The translations under genes and the position numbers were made by a program. This document shows positions 1 through 11,890 of a stretch of DNA of 64,000 nt, piece by piece. The stretch is taken from contig BCIM01000008.1 in the NCBI GenBank assembly GCA_039545315.1, forward strand, positions 124,001 to 188,000. The letters are read 5' to 3'. Under the pieces are notes generated by a model that saw only the letters and a list, made by a program, of their open reading frames with translations, searched no databases and had not been told where the DNA came from. Numbering within the stretch: position 1 is the first letter of the stretch; every line of letters begins with the position of its first letter. Source of the DNA: Kondoa malvinella (taxonomy: Eukaryota > Basidiomycota > Agaricostilbomycetes > Agaricostilbales > Kondoaceae).

Positions 1-1583
<1,583 letters not shown>

Positions 1584-1766
1584 ATCTTGTGCATGATATT
1601 GACGGATGCAAAGAAAGCTTGCATTGCGACGCGATGGCAGGTCCGCTGCGAGTGCGGTTTGTAGGTTTTACTCAAGACAAAGCATGACATGGACGCTGGA
1701 GACATCCAGATGTCTCCAGCAAGGCAGCACAAACATTCTGTCAGGGTCTAATACAGCTGAAGCGGA

Positions 1767-3593
1767 TCAAGCAAACTTCGGCCCGCTCTTGGCCTCATGA
1801 GAATCCTTGTCCTTTTTATCCTTCTTCTCCTCGACCTCTTCCTGCCTCGCTACTATCTCTGATTCTGCAGCTGCGTGATCGCCTAACAAATCTCGTCAGA
1901 GCCTGTCATTGAGGAAGAACGATTGTGCGCACCCTTCTCGTCGTTCAGCTTCCAATCGACGTTGTAATCATCGGCAATCTTGCGAATCGTCCGTCTGAGT
2001 GAGGTGCCTTCTGCTACCAAGTCTGTGCGTGTCTCGTTCAGCACACGCTTCGTAGTACAAGAAGAAGAATTCACCTTCCCAGTGCTATCAAATTATATAT
2101 GAGCGGAGGAGAGCTGTATCATGGAAAGCTAGACTGACCTGAGCATCAAAGCCTTTCTGATAGCTGCTCAACAGGTCAGCTAGAGAAGTGATCGGTCACT
2201 ATTGCACTCACTATAGCATTTCTCTCCGCTTCGAGCTACTCATCTGCGAGACGTGAATGTCAGATCATGACTTCTGACCGGGCAAAGACTCACTTCGAAC
2301 ACTGATCTATACGAGACTTCTTTCTATTGCACATCACAGCTTCAGATTCCCCATCTGTCAAAGGCGAAGGCGAGCTAACCTGATTATACAGAAACCACAA
2401 ATACCCTCCCACTACAGTCGTCAGACCTGTCAAGTACTGCAGTAGATGAGCTTATAAGATGGTGGAGGAGGAGATCAAGGTGCTTACAGTCACCTTTGCG
2501 AGCACAAATCATTCAGAACGCTCCAGGAAACAGGTCAGTTCAGCTCACTGGTTCCACTGAAACGCGCGAAAATTGAACATGAGCACACACGACTACCTTT
2601 TAGGTCTGTACACTCACTCAAGTCCCACCCTGGCGGAACCTTTCAGCTTTCAGGAAGCCGAAACGCAATGGGTTCTTACCATATACATGAAAAGTTAGAT
2701 AGTACACGACGCCCCAGCTATGGCAAAGTCTGTGTCAGAACGGATTCCGATGTCCTAACTTTTGACCGACTATCCCACTGTGCAGACTGAATTCAGCTTC
2801 GATGCATATTCAGCAGGAGAATCTCACAAAGTCCCGTAAAGCCACCAACAGCAAACCTCCTCGCCCCTTGTAATGCTAGCTCATCGCACTCGTTCTTGAT
2901 TGCTACCAAGCCACCCATCTCTTCACTGATCTTCTTCAGTTGTCCACGCAGGTAGTAGGTTCTCTCTTCGAAAGTAGGTACGCGCACGGTAATCTTGCGA
3001 GGCGACTCTTCGCCTTCATGTAATGCTATTGTGAAGGTATTCCCGCTCGAGGCTTCTTGTATGAATCGTCCAAGCTCAGTAGAGCTGGCCTACAAAATAC
3101 ACTTAGACCAGTCCGGACAAGTGCTGAGGTGATCTACCCAATGAGACGCATTGCTATGACCTGCACCAGTCCCATGATCACTCCGATGAAAAGAAATCTG
3201 TTTAGGAGGCCGCTCTTGATGTGCTGCTACTTCAGATTGTATGAGCGAGCCAATGAACGACAAAGGTTGACGCGGATGCAGTAAAAACAGAGTGACATTC
3301 TCGTCTTCTTCTTTCGTTTCTCTGCCGCTTGATGGATCGAGTCGCTCGTGGCCGTGGACTGAGGAGGGGGATTGAGGTTTCAGAGGTAAGGCTAGCTTGA
3401 AAAGGCCAGATTGAGTAGCGTATACGCTGCCTACGGGTGTATGACTTTGTGAGGAAGTAGAAGAGGATGTAGGTGACAGTTTTGACGAAGACGTAGAGGT
3501 AGCGGGCTGGGTAGAAGCATAGCGGGACACGAGAGTTGGACACGACGTCACTCTGCTGCGAAACAACTGAGAAGGTATCCGTGGCTTGAGCAT
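1767..3593 (-). CDS. MCU: Mitochondrial calcium uniporter (MCU) homologue
   Basis: This is the pore subunit of the mitochondrial inner-membrane Ca2+ uniporter. Seen: a basic, Ser-rich presequence beginning MLKPRIPSQLFRSRVTSC, an N-terminal domain with PLSFIGSLIQSE, a coiled coil (YLRGQLKKISEEMGGLVAI), a first membrane segment, then the pore loop VPPGWDLMEPVTYLTG and a second segment ending GGYLWFLYN. The C-terminal tail is rich in Lys, Glu and Asp and ends in KFA. The pore loop is spread over exons of 22 nt (2618-2639), 8 nt (2549-2556) and 6 nt (2488-2493), all phase-consistent with GT/AG borders. An upstream in-frame ATG at 3668 is possible; the later one gives a better presequence. The stop at 1767-1769 follows the acidic/basic tail. 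Confidence 0.85.
2488..2639 (-). other. Micro-exons (22, 8 and 6 nt) encoding the MCU pore motif
   Basis: On the minus strand, the exon at 2618-2639 encodes VPPGWDL plus the first base of Met. The exon at 2549-2556 completes Met and adds Glu-Pro, and the exon at 2488-2493 encodes Val-Thr. The next exon starts Tyr-Leu-Thr-Gly at 2436. Donors read GTGAGT, GTGAGC and GTAAGC; acceptors read CAG, AAG and CAG. No other combination I tried gives the invariant W-D-x-M-E-P motif of the family. Confidence 0.75.
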
Positions 3594-4048
3594 GGTATAT
3601 TTCCAGCTAGAACTAGGTATACAGCGGCCTCTGGTATAATCCTTAAGCGCGTTCCGACTCGTCAACACGAAAAGAGATTGTCAGACTTGGGGTTGACGAG
3701 CAGCAGCGATACGGCTGCAGAATGCTTGCTGATCATATGGAAGTACCCTGTCTCTTTTCGTGGTCTTACTCTAAGCTGTCTGTCCTCATTTGCTGTTCAT
3801 TCTGCTCTATGGGAAGCCCTCTTCTCATGATTCGGTCCTTTCTGAGTTTCCCTTCTAGCTTATCCCCCTTGATGCCTCTTCTTGTGTGCTGCTATTTGAT
3901 GACTAGTATATGCTGCATGCTCAACCTGCTCGCCCAAGTCTCGTCGGCAGACCAAACTTAGACCATCTGAACGTCGAAGAAAGGGAAGAGCCAGCTGAGC
4001 CGTGCGGTTATCCCTAGCTCGCTCCTCATCCATTCCTATCCCTTCCAC

Positions 4049-4082
4049 CGTTGACCTCTTTTCACCATTGACCTCTTTTCCC
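4049..4082. repeat. Two-copy 17-bp direct repeat in the leader of the Spa2-like gene
   Basis: The 13-base core TTGACCTCTTTTC occurs twice, at 4051-4063 and 4068-4080, as part of an approximately 17-bp unit. It lies 20 bases before the ATG at 4102. The pyrimidine-rich character fits a fungal core promoter or 5' leader. A role as a binding site is possible but unproven. Confidence 0.5.
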
Positions 4083-4101
4083 CCTTGGGCCAAATAGCAC
4101 C

Positions 4102-5882
4102 ATGAGCAGCTACTCTGGCTCATTCAAGCAGAACCTGGCGATGCCTCAACAGCAATATCGAAAAGAAGGCGCCCGTACCCCAGTCAACCAAAAGCATAAG
4201 AAGGGACATGGAGAACTCCTACTACCTGATCAGCATCTCACCCAACTACAACTGTGTTTTCAGAATTTATGGGCGTACCTCACCATGCAAGGACAGAGTA
4301 AGTCTTCTGATGTACTTGCTTTGGCGTGTAGCTCAATATAAAGCGGTAGGACCCAATAACAGTACCAGCGCGAGCTTATCCAAGCTTGCCGTTTTGACAA
4401 TGAAGGTATGTCTACGATCCTCTACCTGCCGCCTTATTTCGCTAATGCTGTGCTTTTGGCTATCAGCAAATGGCCGAGCTGACAACAGACGTATGCGACG
4501 AGATTGCCCGACGAATACCCGAGACTCGAGGCGCTCCCCCAAATGAACCACTCCAGGCTAGACCTGAATACATTGAATCGCGGAACGAGTCTAGGCGGAA
4601 GTTGGCTGATCTGAAAGCTGTCTGGCTATCGGGCTTGATATGCGATATTTGGTAATTCTCCCCTTCGTAGTGGCTGTGCAAGCTGATTGTTTGATAGGAC
4701 TGAATTGCGCAGAAGACATCCGGAGTTTCGCAAGTTTGAAGTAATGCAGGAGCCGGATGATGCCATGTCGGAGGACGAGGAAGCTGAAGAAGTCGAAATT
4801 TCGGACGTTGGACTGTCTCACGGTCCGCCAAGACAAGATACACGACAGGTGGAAGAAGAAGACTTTGACGACTCGCGAACGGACGAAGAAGCAGTTGATG
4901 TGACTGAAGATAAGGCGTCATGGTTAGCTGATGCGGAGAATAGAGTGCGAAGACATCTGGGAGAAGGGAGATGCAGTCATGACTATCTCCATGCGGATCG
5001 ATTGAGACGACAAGCTGTTGCGGTGGCTATGTCACTACAGAGGAAGGGTCGCAAGATAGACATCCGGGTAGTTGAAGGTGAGCTTTCTGTTAATTTTCGA
5101 TGCACCACTGAGTATGGTAAGCAGTATCTGCTCTGTTCACCTCTGCAGTCAATGATCCAAGTGCGTTGAAAGCTAAACATTTTTCATGCCTAAGCTGACC
5201 TGCTGCAACCAGAATACCCAATTAAAGATCCGAAAGACTTCGTTCAGCCATACACCAAAGCTCATGCGAATCAATTCGATTCCAGACAAGCAGAGATCAT
5301 CACCCGGATAGCCAGTACCGTCGGTCTGAAACGTGATGAGCGAAGAAGAAAGGAAGGTCGACAAACAGAGTTTCATAAGACCTGCTTAGAGCTCCATTGG
5401 TAAATCTGAACAATGCCTCGTATACGCTGGCTAACAGATGCACAGCGTCCAAGACGCTGATAAACTCGAGATGATTGGATTATTTGGCATACTCAGGTGC
5501 ATCCATTCATCGCTCCAGACGCTGCAGCCGGCTCACTCGTCCGACAGGGTTGCTGCGACTTTCGGCACGACTCATAAGGTGAGACGCTTTGGCTTGTAAG
5601 GCATTGTACCGGCTGATTCACCGTTAACAGCCTTTGTGCGAGTTTGGACCAAGCCATCGTAGCGACGAGGCGGTTCAAGGCACCGCAATGCACCATGTGG
5701 TAAGCTTTCCGTCCAGCGTCCGAACAGAGCAAGAAGCTGAAGATTTCTCTGAGATGGACAAAGCTCGCGTGTTGCCTCTTATGATCACTGCAGAAGGAAA
5801 GGCTGCTGCTATTCGACGCATAGAGAAGATGCGTCAGTTTCAGACTGATCTTGCGGCAGAGTATGATTGCGTTGGTTTGTAG
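4102..5882 (+). CDS. Spa2-homology-domain (GIT/SHD) polarity-scaffold-like protein
   Basis: This is probably a polarity scaffold of the Spa2/Sph1 type, acting at the cell tip. Seen: after about 70 residues come two GIT/SHD repeats, LSKLAVLTMKQMAELTTDVC with CDEIARR following, then NESRRKLADLKAVWLSGLIC with WTELRRRHPEF following. This two-repeat layout is diagnostic of the SHD family. Next is an acidic stretch (SEDEEAEEVEISD) and a C-terminal half I do not recognise. The protein, about 480 residues by my splice model, is much shorter than the classical Spa2 scaffold of ascomycetes. At least five short introns are needed, with donors such as GTAAGT at 4299 and GTATGT at 4406. The C-terminal exon ends at a TAG at 5880-5882. 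Exon borders after 5100 are uncertain. Confidence 0.65.
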
Positions 5883-6018
5883 TCGCCGCGCATAACGGGT
5901 TGTCGATAGTTCTGTTGTTACCTGTTTGTACATCGAGCACAATTCCACTTCACTAGTCTGGCACGTAGCAAGTATCAAAGTCAAATGCATAGGATTCATT
6001 TTCGTTCTATACGTTCGA

Positions 6019-8036
6019 CTAGTCCTCGTCCCTGTAAAAGATCAGCGCGAGCCTAGCAATCACTGAAACTAAGCTTACCAGTTGGGATTTTGCTTCGGTG
6101 GGGCGATACCAGCCGCCTGCAGAAAGAAGTCAGCGTTTGGTTCATCCATTAAGCAGAAAGAACATGCCTTGCTCATGATGATAGCATCCACCTGCAAAAT
6201 CGTGATGGCCGCTTGAGTCGCATACCGAATTGCCCCTTGAGTCTGATTGTCAGCTCGCGCTCATGCTGCTAAAAAGTACGGCTCACATTCTGTGCCGACC
6301 AGGAGATCGTAAATGCCAGACTTGGTCACATCCAAGACTCCAGACTCGCTCTTTTCCGCCTCGATATTCACGCCGACTAGACCCTTGTTGTCGGCCGAAT
6401 GAGCAGCGTACAGCCGACTGAGTACTTCTGTCGCGTCCAGACCAGCATTCTCCGCCAGCGTTCTTGGGACGACTTCGAGCGAGTCTGCGAATCGCTTGAT
6501 GGCATGCTGAGCTAGACCAGGTGTTTTCTCTCCATATTCAGCTACTCTCTTGGCGAGTTCGATTTCTGTTGCTCCAGCTCCCGGAATCAGACGCTGGTCC
6601 TTGATGATGCCTTTGACGACATTGACGCCATCGTCGATTGCTCGTTCAATGTCGTCCATCTGCGTCGTAGTAGCACCACGAATGACGACGGTAGCAGTCC
6701 TTGTGACATCCTCTTCCTGCCTGAAGACAATGACTCGATCACCCCCGACTTCGATCGTCTCTACCACGTCTACATTGCCCATCTCTTCCGGCAAAGGCGC
6801 ACCCAATCTCGCTAAAGGCGTAGCACCCATCACTCGACACAACCTCCTCAACTCAAACTTGCTCAGAATCTTGACCACAAGAATGTTGTACCGGTTCAAG
6901 AAATGCAGAGCCAATTCACCAATTCCCGAACCAGCGACAACGACCTTGACGCCAGAATCTGCAATCTCTTGGAACATCTTTTCCATATGCTTTTCTTCAC
7001 CTTTTGAGAAACCCATCAATTCATCAGCCGATTTCAACAACACGGTGCCTTTGGTTTCCGTTTGCGCAATATCGATTCCAGAAGTAAAGACGGCGACTTT
7101 GGCATTCTTTGCTGATTTGATTACGCCTTCAGGTTCGCGGTTGAAAACCATGCCTTTGACGACTCTAGATTGCGATAATCCACCACCCATGATTTTGACC
7201 ACTCGGATGGAATCGACGTTGAAACTAGTTGCGTCCTTGGGTAGGGTCATTAAAGCGGCTTCAGCTACTAGTTTGGCGAGAAGATCTTCGTTGCCGTATT
7301 GTTTTGTTGCTAGAGCGGGTGTGAGAGCTAGAGCGAGGGATTTGGGTTCGAGCGGGAATTGGACAGTACTTGCTTCGAGGGCTGTCAATGTTAGTGATAC
7401 GTCAGTGACCTCGATCAAAGACTAGCAAGAGACTGACTAGGTAGAATCTCATCAATCTTGTCTTTGGCCAATTCATAGCCTTGAATGATTTCCGAAGGAT
7501 GCAGACCCATGGTCAAAAGGTACTCGGCTTTCTTGAGCAGTTCTCCAGCCAGCATAAGTACCAAATTCGTTCGATCGCCTACTTCAGCTTCCTGCTGCTG
7601 CGAAGCCTGAACGAGCACTTTCGCAGCTGGATGAACGACTTCGAGTTCTTTCAAAATGGTCGCAGCGTCTGAAGTGACAAAGGTTCGTTCCAAATGGTTG
7701 ACAATAATCTTGTTTCGCCCTTGTGGCCCGAAAGAAGTGCGAACGAGGTCAGACAAGTTGGACACGGCTAGAGCGATAGAAGGTCAAGGCGAGATCATCA
7801 TACTCTAAGGAAGCAGTACCTTGAATGTTACGAATAACTGTGCGAAGGCTATCAGACTATGCAAGTAACGGCTATGCAGCGTTTAAACACATACCAGCTT
7901 CTTCAATGCCTGAACTCATCGTCTGGCCAGCTTTGAACAGCTGTATACACGCTTTGGATGAGATGATATATGCTGTCCCATGCCCTTTGTGACTTGCCTG
8001 TGGCCCTCCGCCGCCTGTAGGTACTTGTAATGACAT
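6019..8036 (-). CDS. CCT8: T-complex protein 1 subunit theta (CCT8)
   Basis: This is one of eight subunits of the cytosolic chaperonin TRiC/CCT, which folds actin, tubulin and other proteins. Seen: an N-terminus MSLQVPTGGGGPQASHKGHG followed by SSGIEEA, equatorial-domain motifs NLSDLVRTSFGPQGRNK and EVGDRTNLVLMLAGELL, apical-domain motifs MGGGLSQSRVVKGMVF and VVAGSGIGELALHFLNRY, and the closing GAGATEIELAKRV and GLVGVNIEAE. The last exon, split by an intron inside a Trp codon, ends KQNPN-WDED. Length is normal for the family. The nucleotide-loop motif that is usually GDGT(T/N) reads GDRTN here. The gene runs opposite to the F-box-like gene, with a 490-bp shared upstream region. Confidence 0.95.
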
Positions 8037-8526
8037 GATGTAGGAAAAGTTGTGAAAAGTGAGTCGCGCGTGTTTGAGGGAGATTCCAAAGCGTGACTGG
8101 TATAGTCCAAGTGTACGCTGAGCTGGCTATCTAGGGTATATGCTCAATTCGACGCCAGGTGGTCACTGCTGTTCGAGCGCGATATTTTCAGCTTGACGAG
8201 ATACAGCGTACTGCGCGTTTCGACTCGAGGCTGATCTTATTTGCTACGCTGTGCCTCTCTGCTGGCTCGTTGTCGTCGGCTGCTCGACGCCCGTCTTGAT
8301 GTTATTTGCATGCTGCCATTCATCTCTCCATGCTCTGCAGGCCACACCTGTGTCTAGTCGCACTGTACCTTTCCACAGATTGTCACGCTCACATGTGCCT
8401 GTTAAGCCTGATCTGATCGCATTGACCTGACTCTCTATGAGAGCCCACGGTCGGAACCTGAATATTGCTAGACCTCCCGAAAGACTCTCTTACTCTCGTA
8501 CCACGAAAGTCCTCAGCATTGTTGGC
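8037..8526. promoter_or_regulatory. Divergent intergenic region between CCT8 and the F-box-like gene
   Basis: About 490 bases separate the two outward-facing starts. I see no coding frame with family resemblance and no RNA gene. Presumably it holds both promoters. A further in-frame ATG at 8437 could extend the right-hand gene by 30 residues, but those residues have no counterpart in its tandem paralogue. Confidence 0.4.
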
Positions 8527-9966
8527 ATGGACAAGCTACCCTATGATGCTGTTGCTGTCATTATGCACTTTTGCGAGCAGAACATGTCCTATCGGCGACC
8601 CAAAGAACTCGCGCAACTGTCTCTAGTGAACAGTGAGTTGAGAGCATACCGGCACAGGTACATTGCTGACATGGCCTCAGACCTCTTTCTCGATGTCTGC
8701 CTACCTCGCCTTTATCGCGAAATCAATTCGGACCAAATACGCAGACCAGCATTTGCCGCTACCTTGGATTGCCATCCTCACTATCGTCAATTTGTAAAGA
8801 AGATCGACTGAGAGCTGCTTCTCCATATCTACTACCCACCACAGCCAGCCATGGGTTACTATCTACCAAGCGAGCTTCTGAAAAACATGCAGCCATTGAT
8901 TACAACACTTCGCCGCTGCACCGAATTGACAAGTCTCAGCATCGCGCCTGCCCACCCGGTTGCGCGTGGCTCGGAAGATGATTGTTCACACCCTCTCGAC
9001 AAAGTCCTTCAGCTCCCTCTTGAATTCACCTTGCCCAATCTTCGCTGCATCACAATGACAGATCTGAGCATCGCACCTGATTGGTCGGTCCTTTTCTGGT
9101 TGATATCAGCTTCGCCAGTCTCCGCAATTCATTTTATCGAGCCCTTCCAGCACTCAACTTGCGCAGTCGGTGTTTCCAAATGGACCAATGTCACTCACCT
9201 ATCGCTATCGACCAAGACATATGACATACATGGACGCACTGGCTCACTATCAGCAGTCCTCGATTTGTGTCCAGCATTGCAATCTCTCGCTTTTGACCTC
9301 GGATCATCATCTGCAAGAGGAGCGGTTGTCTGCCGACGAGGATTTGTCGGCAGACCAGCTAGCGAGCCCGACACGATTGGTCCGCTTCAGGTCTACCTCG
9401 CCTCTGTTGCGGAACATCCACCATGCCGACAGATCACTCGTTTGTCGCTCAAGAATCTCGAATTTCGACAAGTCAAAAGCCGACATCTGGCGCTTCGTCA
9501 ATACTTTCCTGCTACTACCTACATGAAATTGCATTACGCCGTCTCTTGCGACCGGGATGATCCGAAAAGATTGAACGTCACCCTAGCCAATCTTTTCGAT
9601 TCTCCTCGCCGGCTCCTCTCTTTTCTCGATATCATCATCAATCCTAAGTTCCATCAAATGTTCAAGGAAGATACTCTACCCTGCACACAGCTCTTGCTAT
9701 TCGAAAACAAGCGACTTTTTCCCAACCTCGAACGCGTCTGCCTGGAATTGAGGATGGGTACGGTAGAAGAGACGGCTGCAGCGTTAGCGATACCGATGGA
9801 CGTTGAAGATGTGCTAGAGAGCATTCAGCAGGTGTTGCAGGGCGATTCTGATCGATTCGTGGAAGGTTTTGGAAGTGTGGATTTGCGAATTCGCTACAAC
9901 ACGTCAATTGCGGCTTATGGAAGGGAATGCTTTGTCTTTGGAAGGTCTGCGGGTGTTGGAATATAG
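8527..9966 (+). CDS. F-box-like/leucine-rich hypothetical protein, tandem copy 1, with in-frame TGA
   Basis: The N-terminus MDKLPYDAVAVIMHFCEQ, followed by a helical segment with LAQLSLVNSELR and CLPRLYREI, resembles F-box-like proteins of basidiomycetes. The rest is a run of leucine-rich segments (TLRRCTELTSLSI, NLRCITMTDLSI, TYMKLHY) ending at the TAG at 9964-9966. A TGA at 8809-8811 interrupts the otherwise open frame. Two readings fit: a 51-nt intron at 8794-8844 (GTAAAG..CAG, multiple of three, phase 0), or a true nonsense mutation. The second is favoured because in copy 2 the aligned residue is Trp and homology (HYxxxVK) runs into the proposed intron. Role is unknown; substrate recognition for ubiquitin ligases would be a guess from the fold. 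Confidence 0.55.
9328..9355. repeat. Perfect 10-bp inverted repeat inside the F-box-like gene
   Basis: The bases GTCTGCCGAC (9328-9337) and GTCGGCAGAC (9346-9355) are exact reverse complements with an 8-base loop. The repeat lies in the coding frame, in a segment where alignment with the tandem paralogue is weak. It could be chance or a small insertion. Confidence 0.6.
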
Positions 9967-10235
9967 TTACGTGCTCTGGTATAGATTCGTGAACTTCATT
10001 GGATGTCATGTCTCTTGCAATAAACGTCCTTTCACGATCTTTTCTTTGTATATCGGCTCTTTTCACGACGCCATTCGTGTCTACTGTCCAACAGTCTGCA
10101 AAATCTACACAGACCTGAAGATATCAACATTTCGTTACCGCCCTGATGCAAATACAGTGCCCTCGTTGACCGGTCCTCCACTTGATGTTATGACTCTCTA
10201 GTTCCCTTTCTCTCTTTCCGTGACCACTTCAGACA

Positions 10236-11749
10236 ATGGCGTCCACTCACAAGACCATGTCTTACGATGTCTGGTCTCTCGTATTGAATTGCTACGAGCA
10301 AGGCTGGAACAGCCAGCCAAGGAGCTAGCCGCTTTGGCCACTGTCAACAATGAGTGCTAGAGCTTTCAAAAGGAGCTCATCTCATCCACATTTGCAGAGC
10401 TCTTTCACGAAATCGTGACGCCGCGCCTGTACCGAGATATCAGCGCAACTCAACTCCAGCACCCTGCGCTGGCCCAGACTCTGTCCGTCAAGTCTCATTA
10501 CGGCCACTACGTCAAGAATACAGCCTGGAATCCGGAGGTCAACACCTACTCCGCCGACGTGTCCCCTTGGTTACTCGATGTCCACTATGCTCCAGCACAG
10601 TTTGTGTCCAACCTTCAGCCTGCCTTGAAGGTCTTGCGGTCTCTCCCGAATCTGGAGCGACTCTCTTTGAGTCCAGGAAGAGGCAATCATTATACCCCTG
10701 ACAAGATGTCGCCAATGCAAGCCGCCGACTTGGGATATGTCGCCATCGCCGAGAGACCGAATTTTGGACAAGGACAAGCGCCCAGCCTCCTCTGCCTCAG
10801 CTCAATCTCATTGGAGCAATCGGGTTGGTCTCGCTCCCGACACACCCAGCCGTACTGGTACCTTCTGCACTGGCTTGTGTCGTCGTCGCAAATCCCGACA
10901 GTCAGATTCACAGGTGCAATGGAATGCTTTGCGGAAGCACAAGACAGCAAGTGGGACAGTGTTGTGGAGATTTCGCTGCAAGCGTCAGATCCGAATAGCT
11001 ATTTCGGTTCTCCCACAGCGCTCTTGCACCTATGCAGTACTTTGCGCTCGATAGAATTCGATTTTGCCCGAAGTCCATCAGCTATGCCAAATTAACGTGG
11101 GACAAGAAGCATGCAACGACAAGCAGAGGGCGTATCCCTTATCCAGAACTATATCGAATCAATCTCTTAGCACAAGACCGGCCAGCGACTGAACAAAGTG
11201 TCCTTCGTCAACCAGTATATTTCTCCAGGCTATGAACAAACATTCAACCTCGGCACACTCTTTCCTGGTTGCACGTCCCTCACTCTTCATTTTGCCTCTT
11301 GCAATTGGTGGTACGGACAGAAATCAGACGCCCTGAAGAAGACGCTTGGGAATATGCTTATGAGAGCGCCTCGAACCAATCTGCAATCAATCGAGATCAA
11401 GGTGACAGTTGAGTTCCATTCGATCTTCGACGCCCATTTTCATCCTTGTATGGCGATCCGGTTGTTCAATGATCGACAAATGTTTCCCGGCCTGCAGCGC
11501 ATCCGTTTACATCTCCACTTGGGTCCACTTGCCGACACCGCGAAAGCTCTATCTTTGCCTTCGGCGACTTTGTCGGTTCAAGTTGCATCAATAGAAGAGT
11601 TGTTGATGGGAGATTTGCGTGATTTTCTTGAAGATGCGAGGGATGACTTGGATGTCGAAGTGCGATACTATGCATCGGTTGCTGAGTATGAAAGGGAAAG
11701 CTTCGTCCTACGTCGAAAGCCTGCTGGTATGATCGAGATGCTGGAATAG
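10236..11749 (+). pseudogene. Tandem copy 2 of the F-box-like/LRR gene, probably degenerate
   Basis: This copy aligns over most of its length with the gene at 8527-9966: TMSYDVWSLVLNCYEQ, then QPAKELAALATVNNE, TPRLYRDIS, NLQPALKVLRSLPNLERLSL, TSLTLHFAS, and a C-terminus VRYYASVAEYERESFVLRRK that parallels IRYNTSIAAYGRECFVFGR. The frame switches between 10300 and 10326, and in-frame stops occur at 10358 (TAG), 11093 (TAA) and 11168 (TAG). An 80-nt intron at 10281-10360 could mask the first two lesions, but it would delete residues conserved with copy 1. No convincing intron hides the later two. I infer a decaying duplicate; an intron-bearing active gene is less likely. The final TAG at 11747-11749 matches the end of copy 1. 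Confidence 0.55.
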
Positions 11750-11890
11750 TTGGAACAGATACGGCGAGGTGGTGGTGCACTTGTGTATTACACGTCCTTT
11801 CTCTCTTGTACATAGCCAGTAGCTGCCTATGCACCTTTGTTGATTTCCGCTCATGTTTGCGATTCGCGAACAGCAGCCATCCAGGCTAAG

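Noticed and set aside
6550..7425. A 291-codon plus-strand open frame
   Set aside because: It is exactly antisense to the well-conserved CCT8 exon and has no family resemblance; it is a shadow caused by codon bias.
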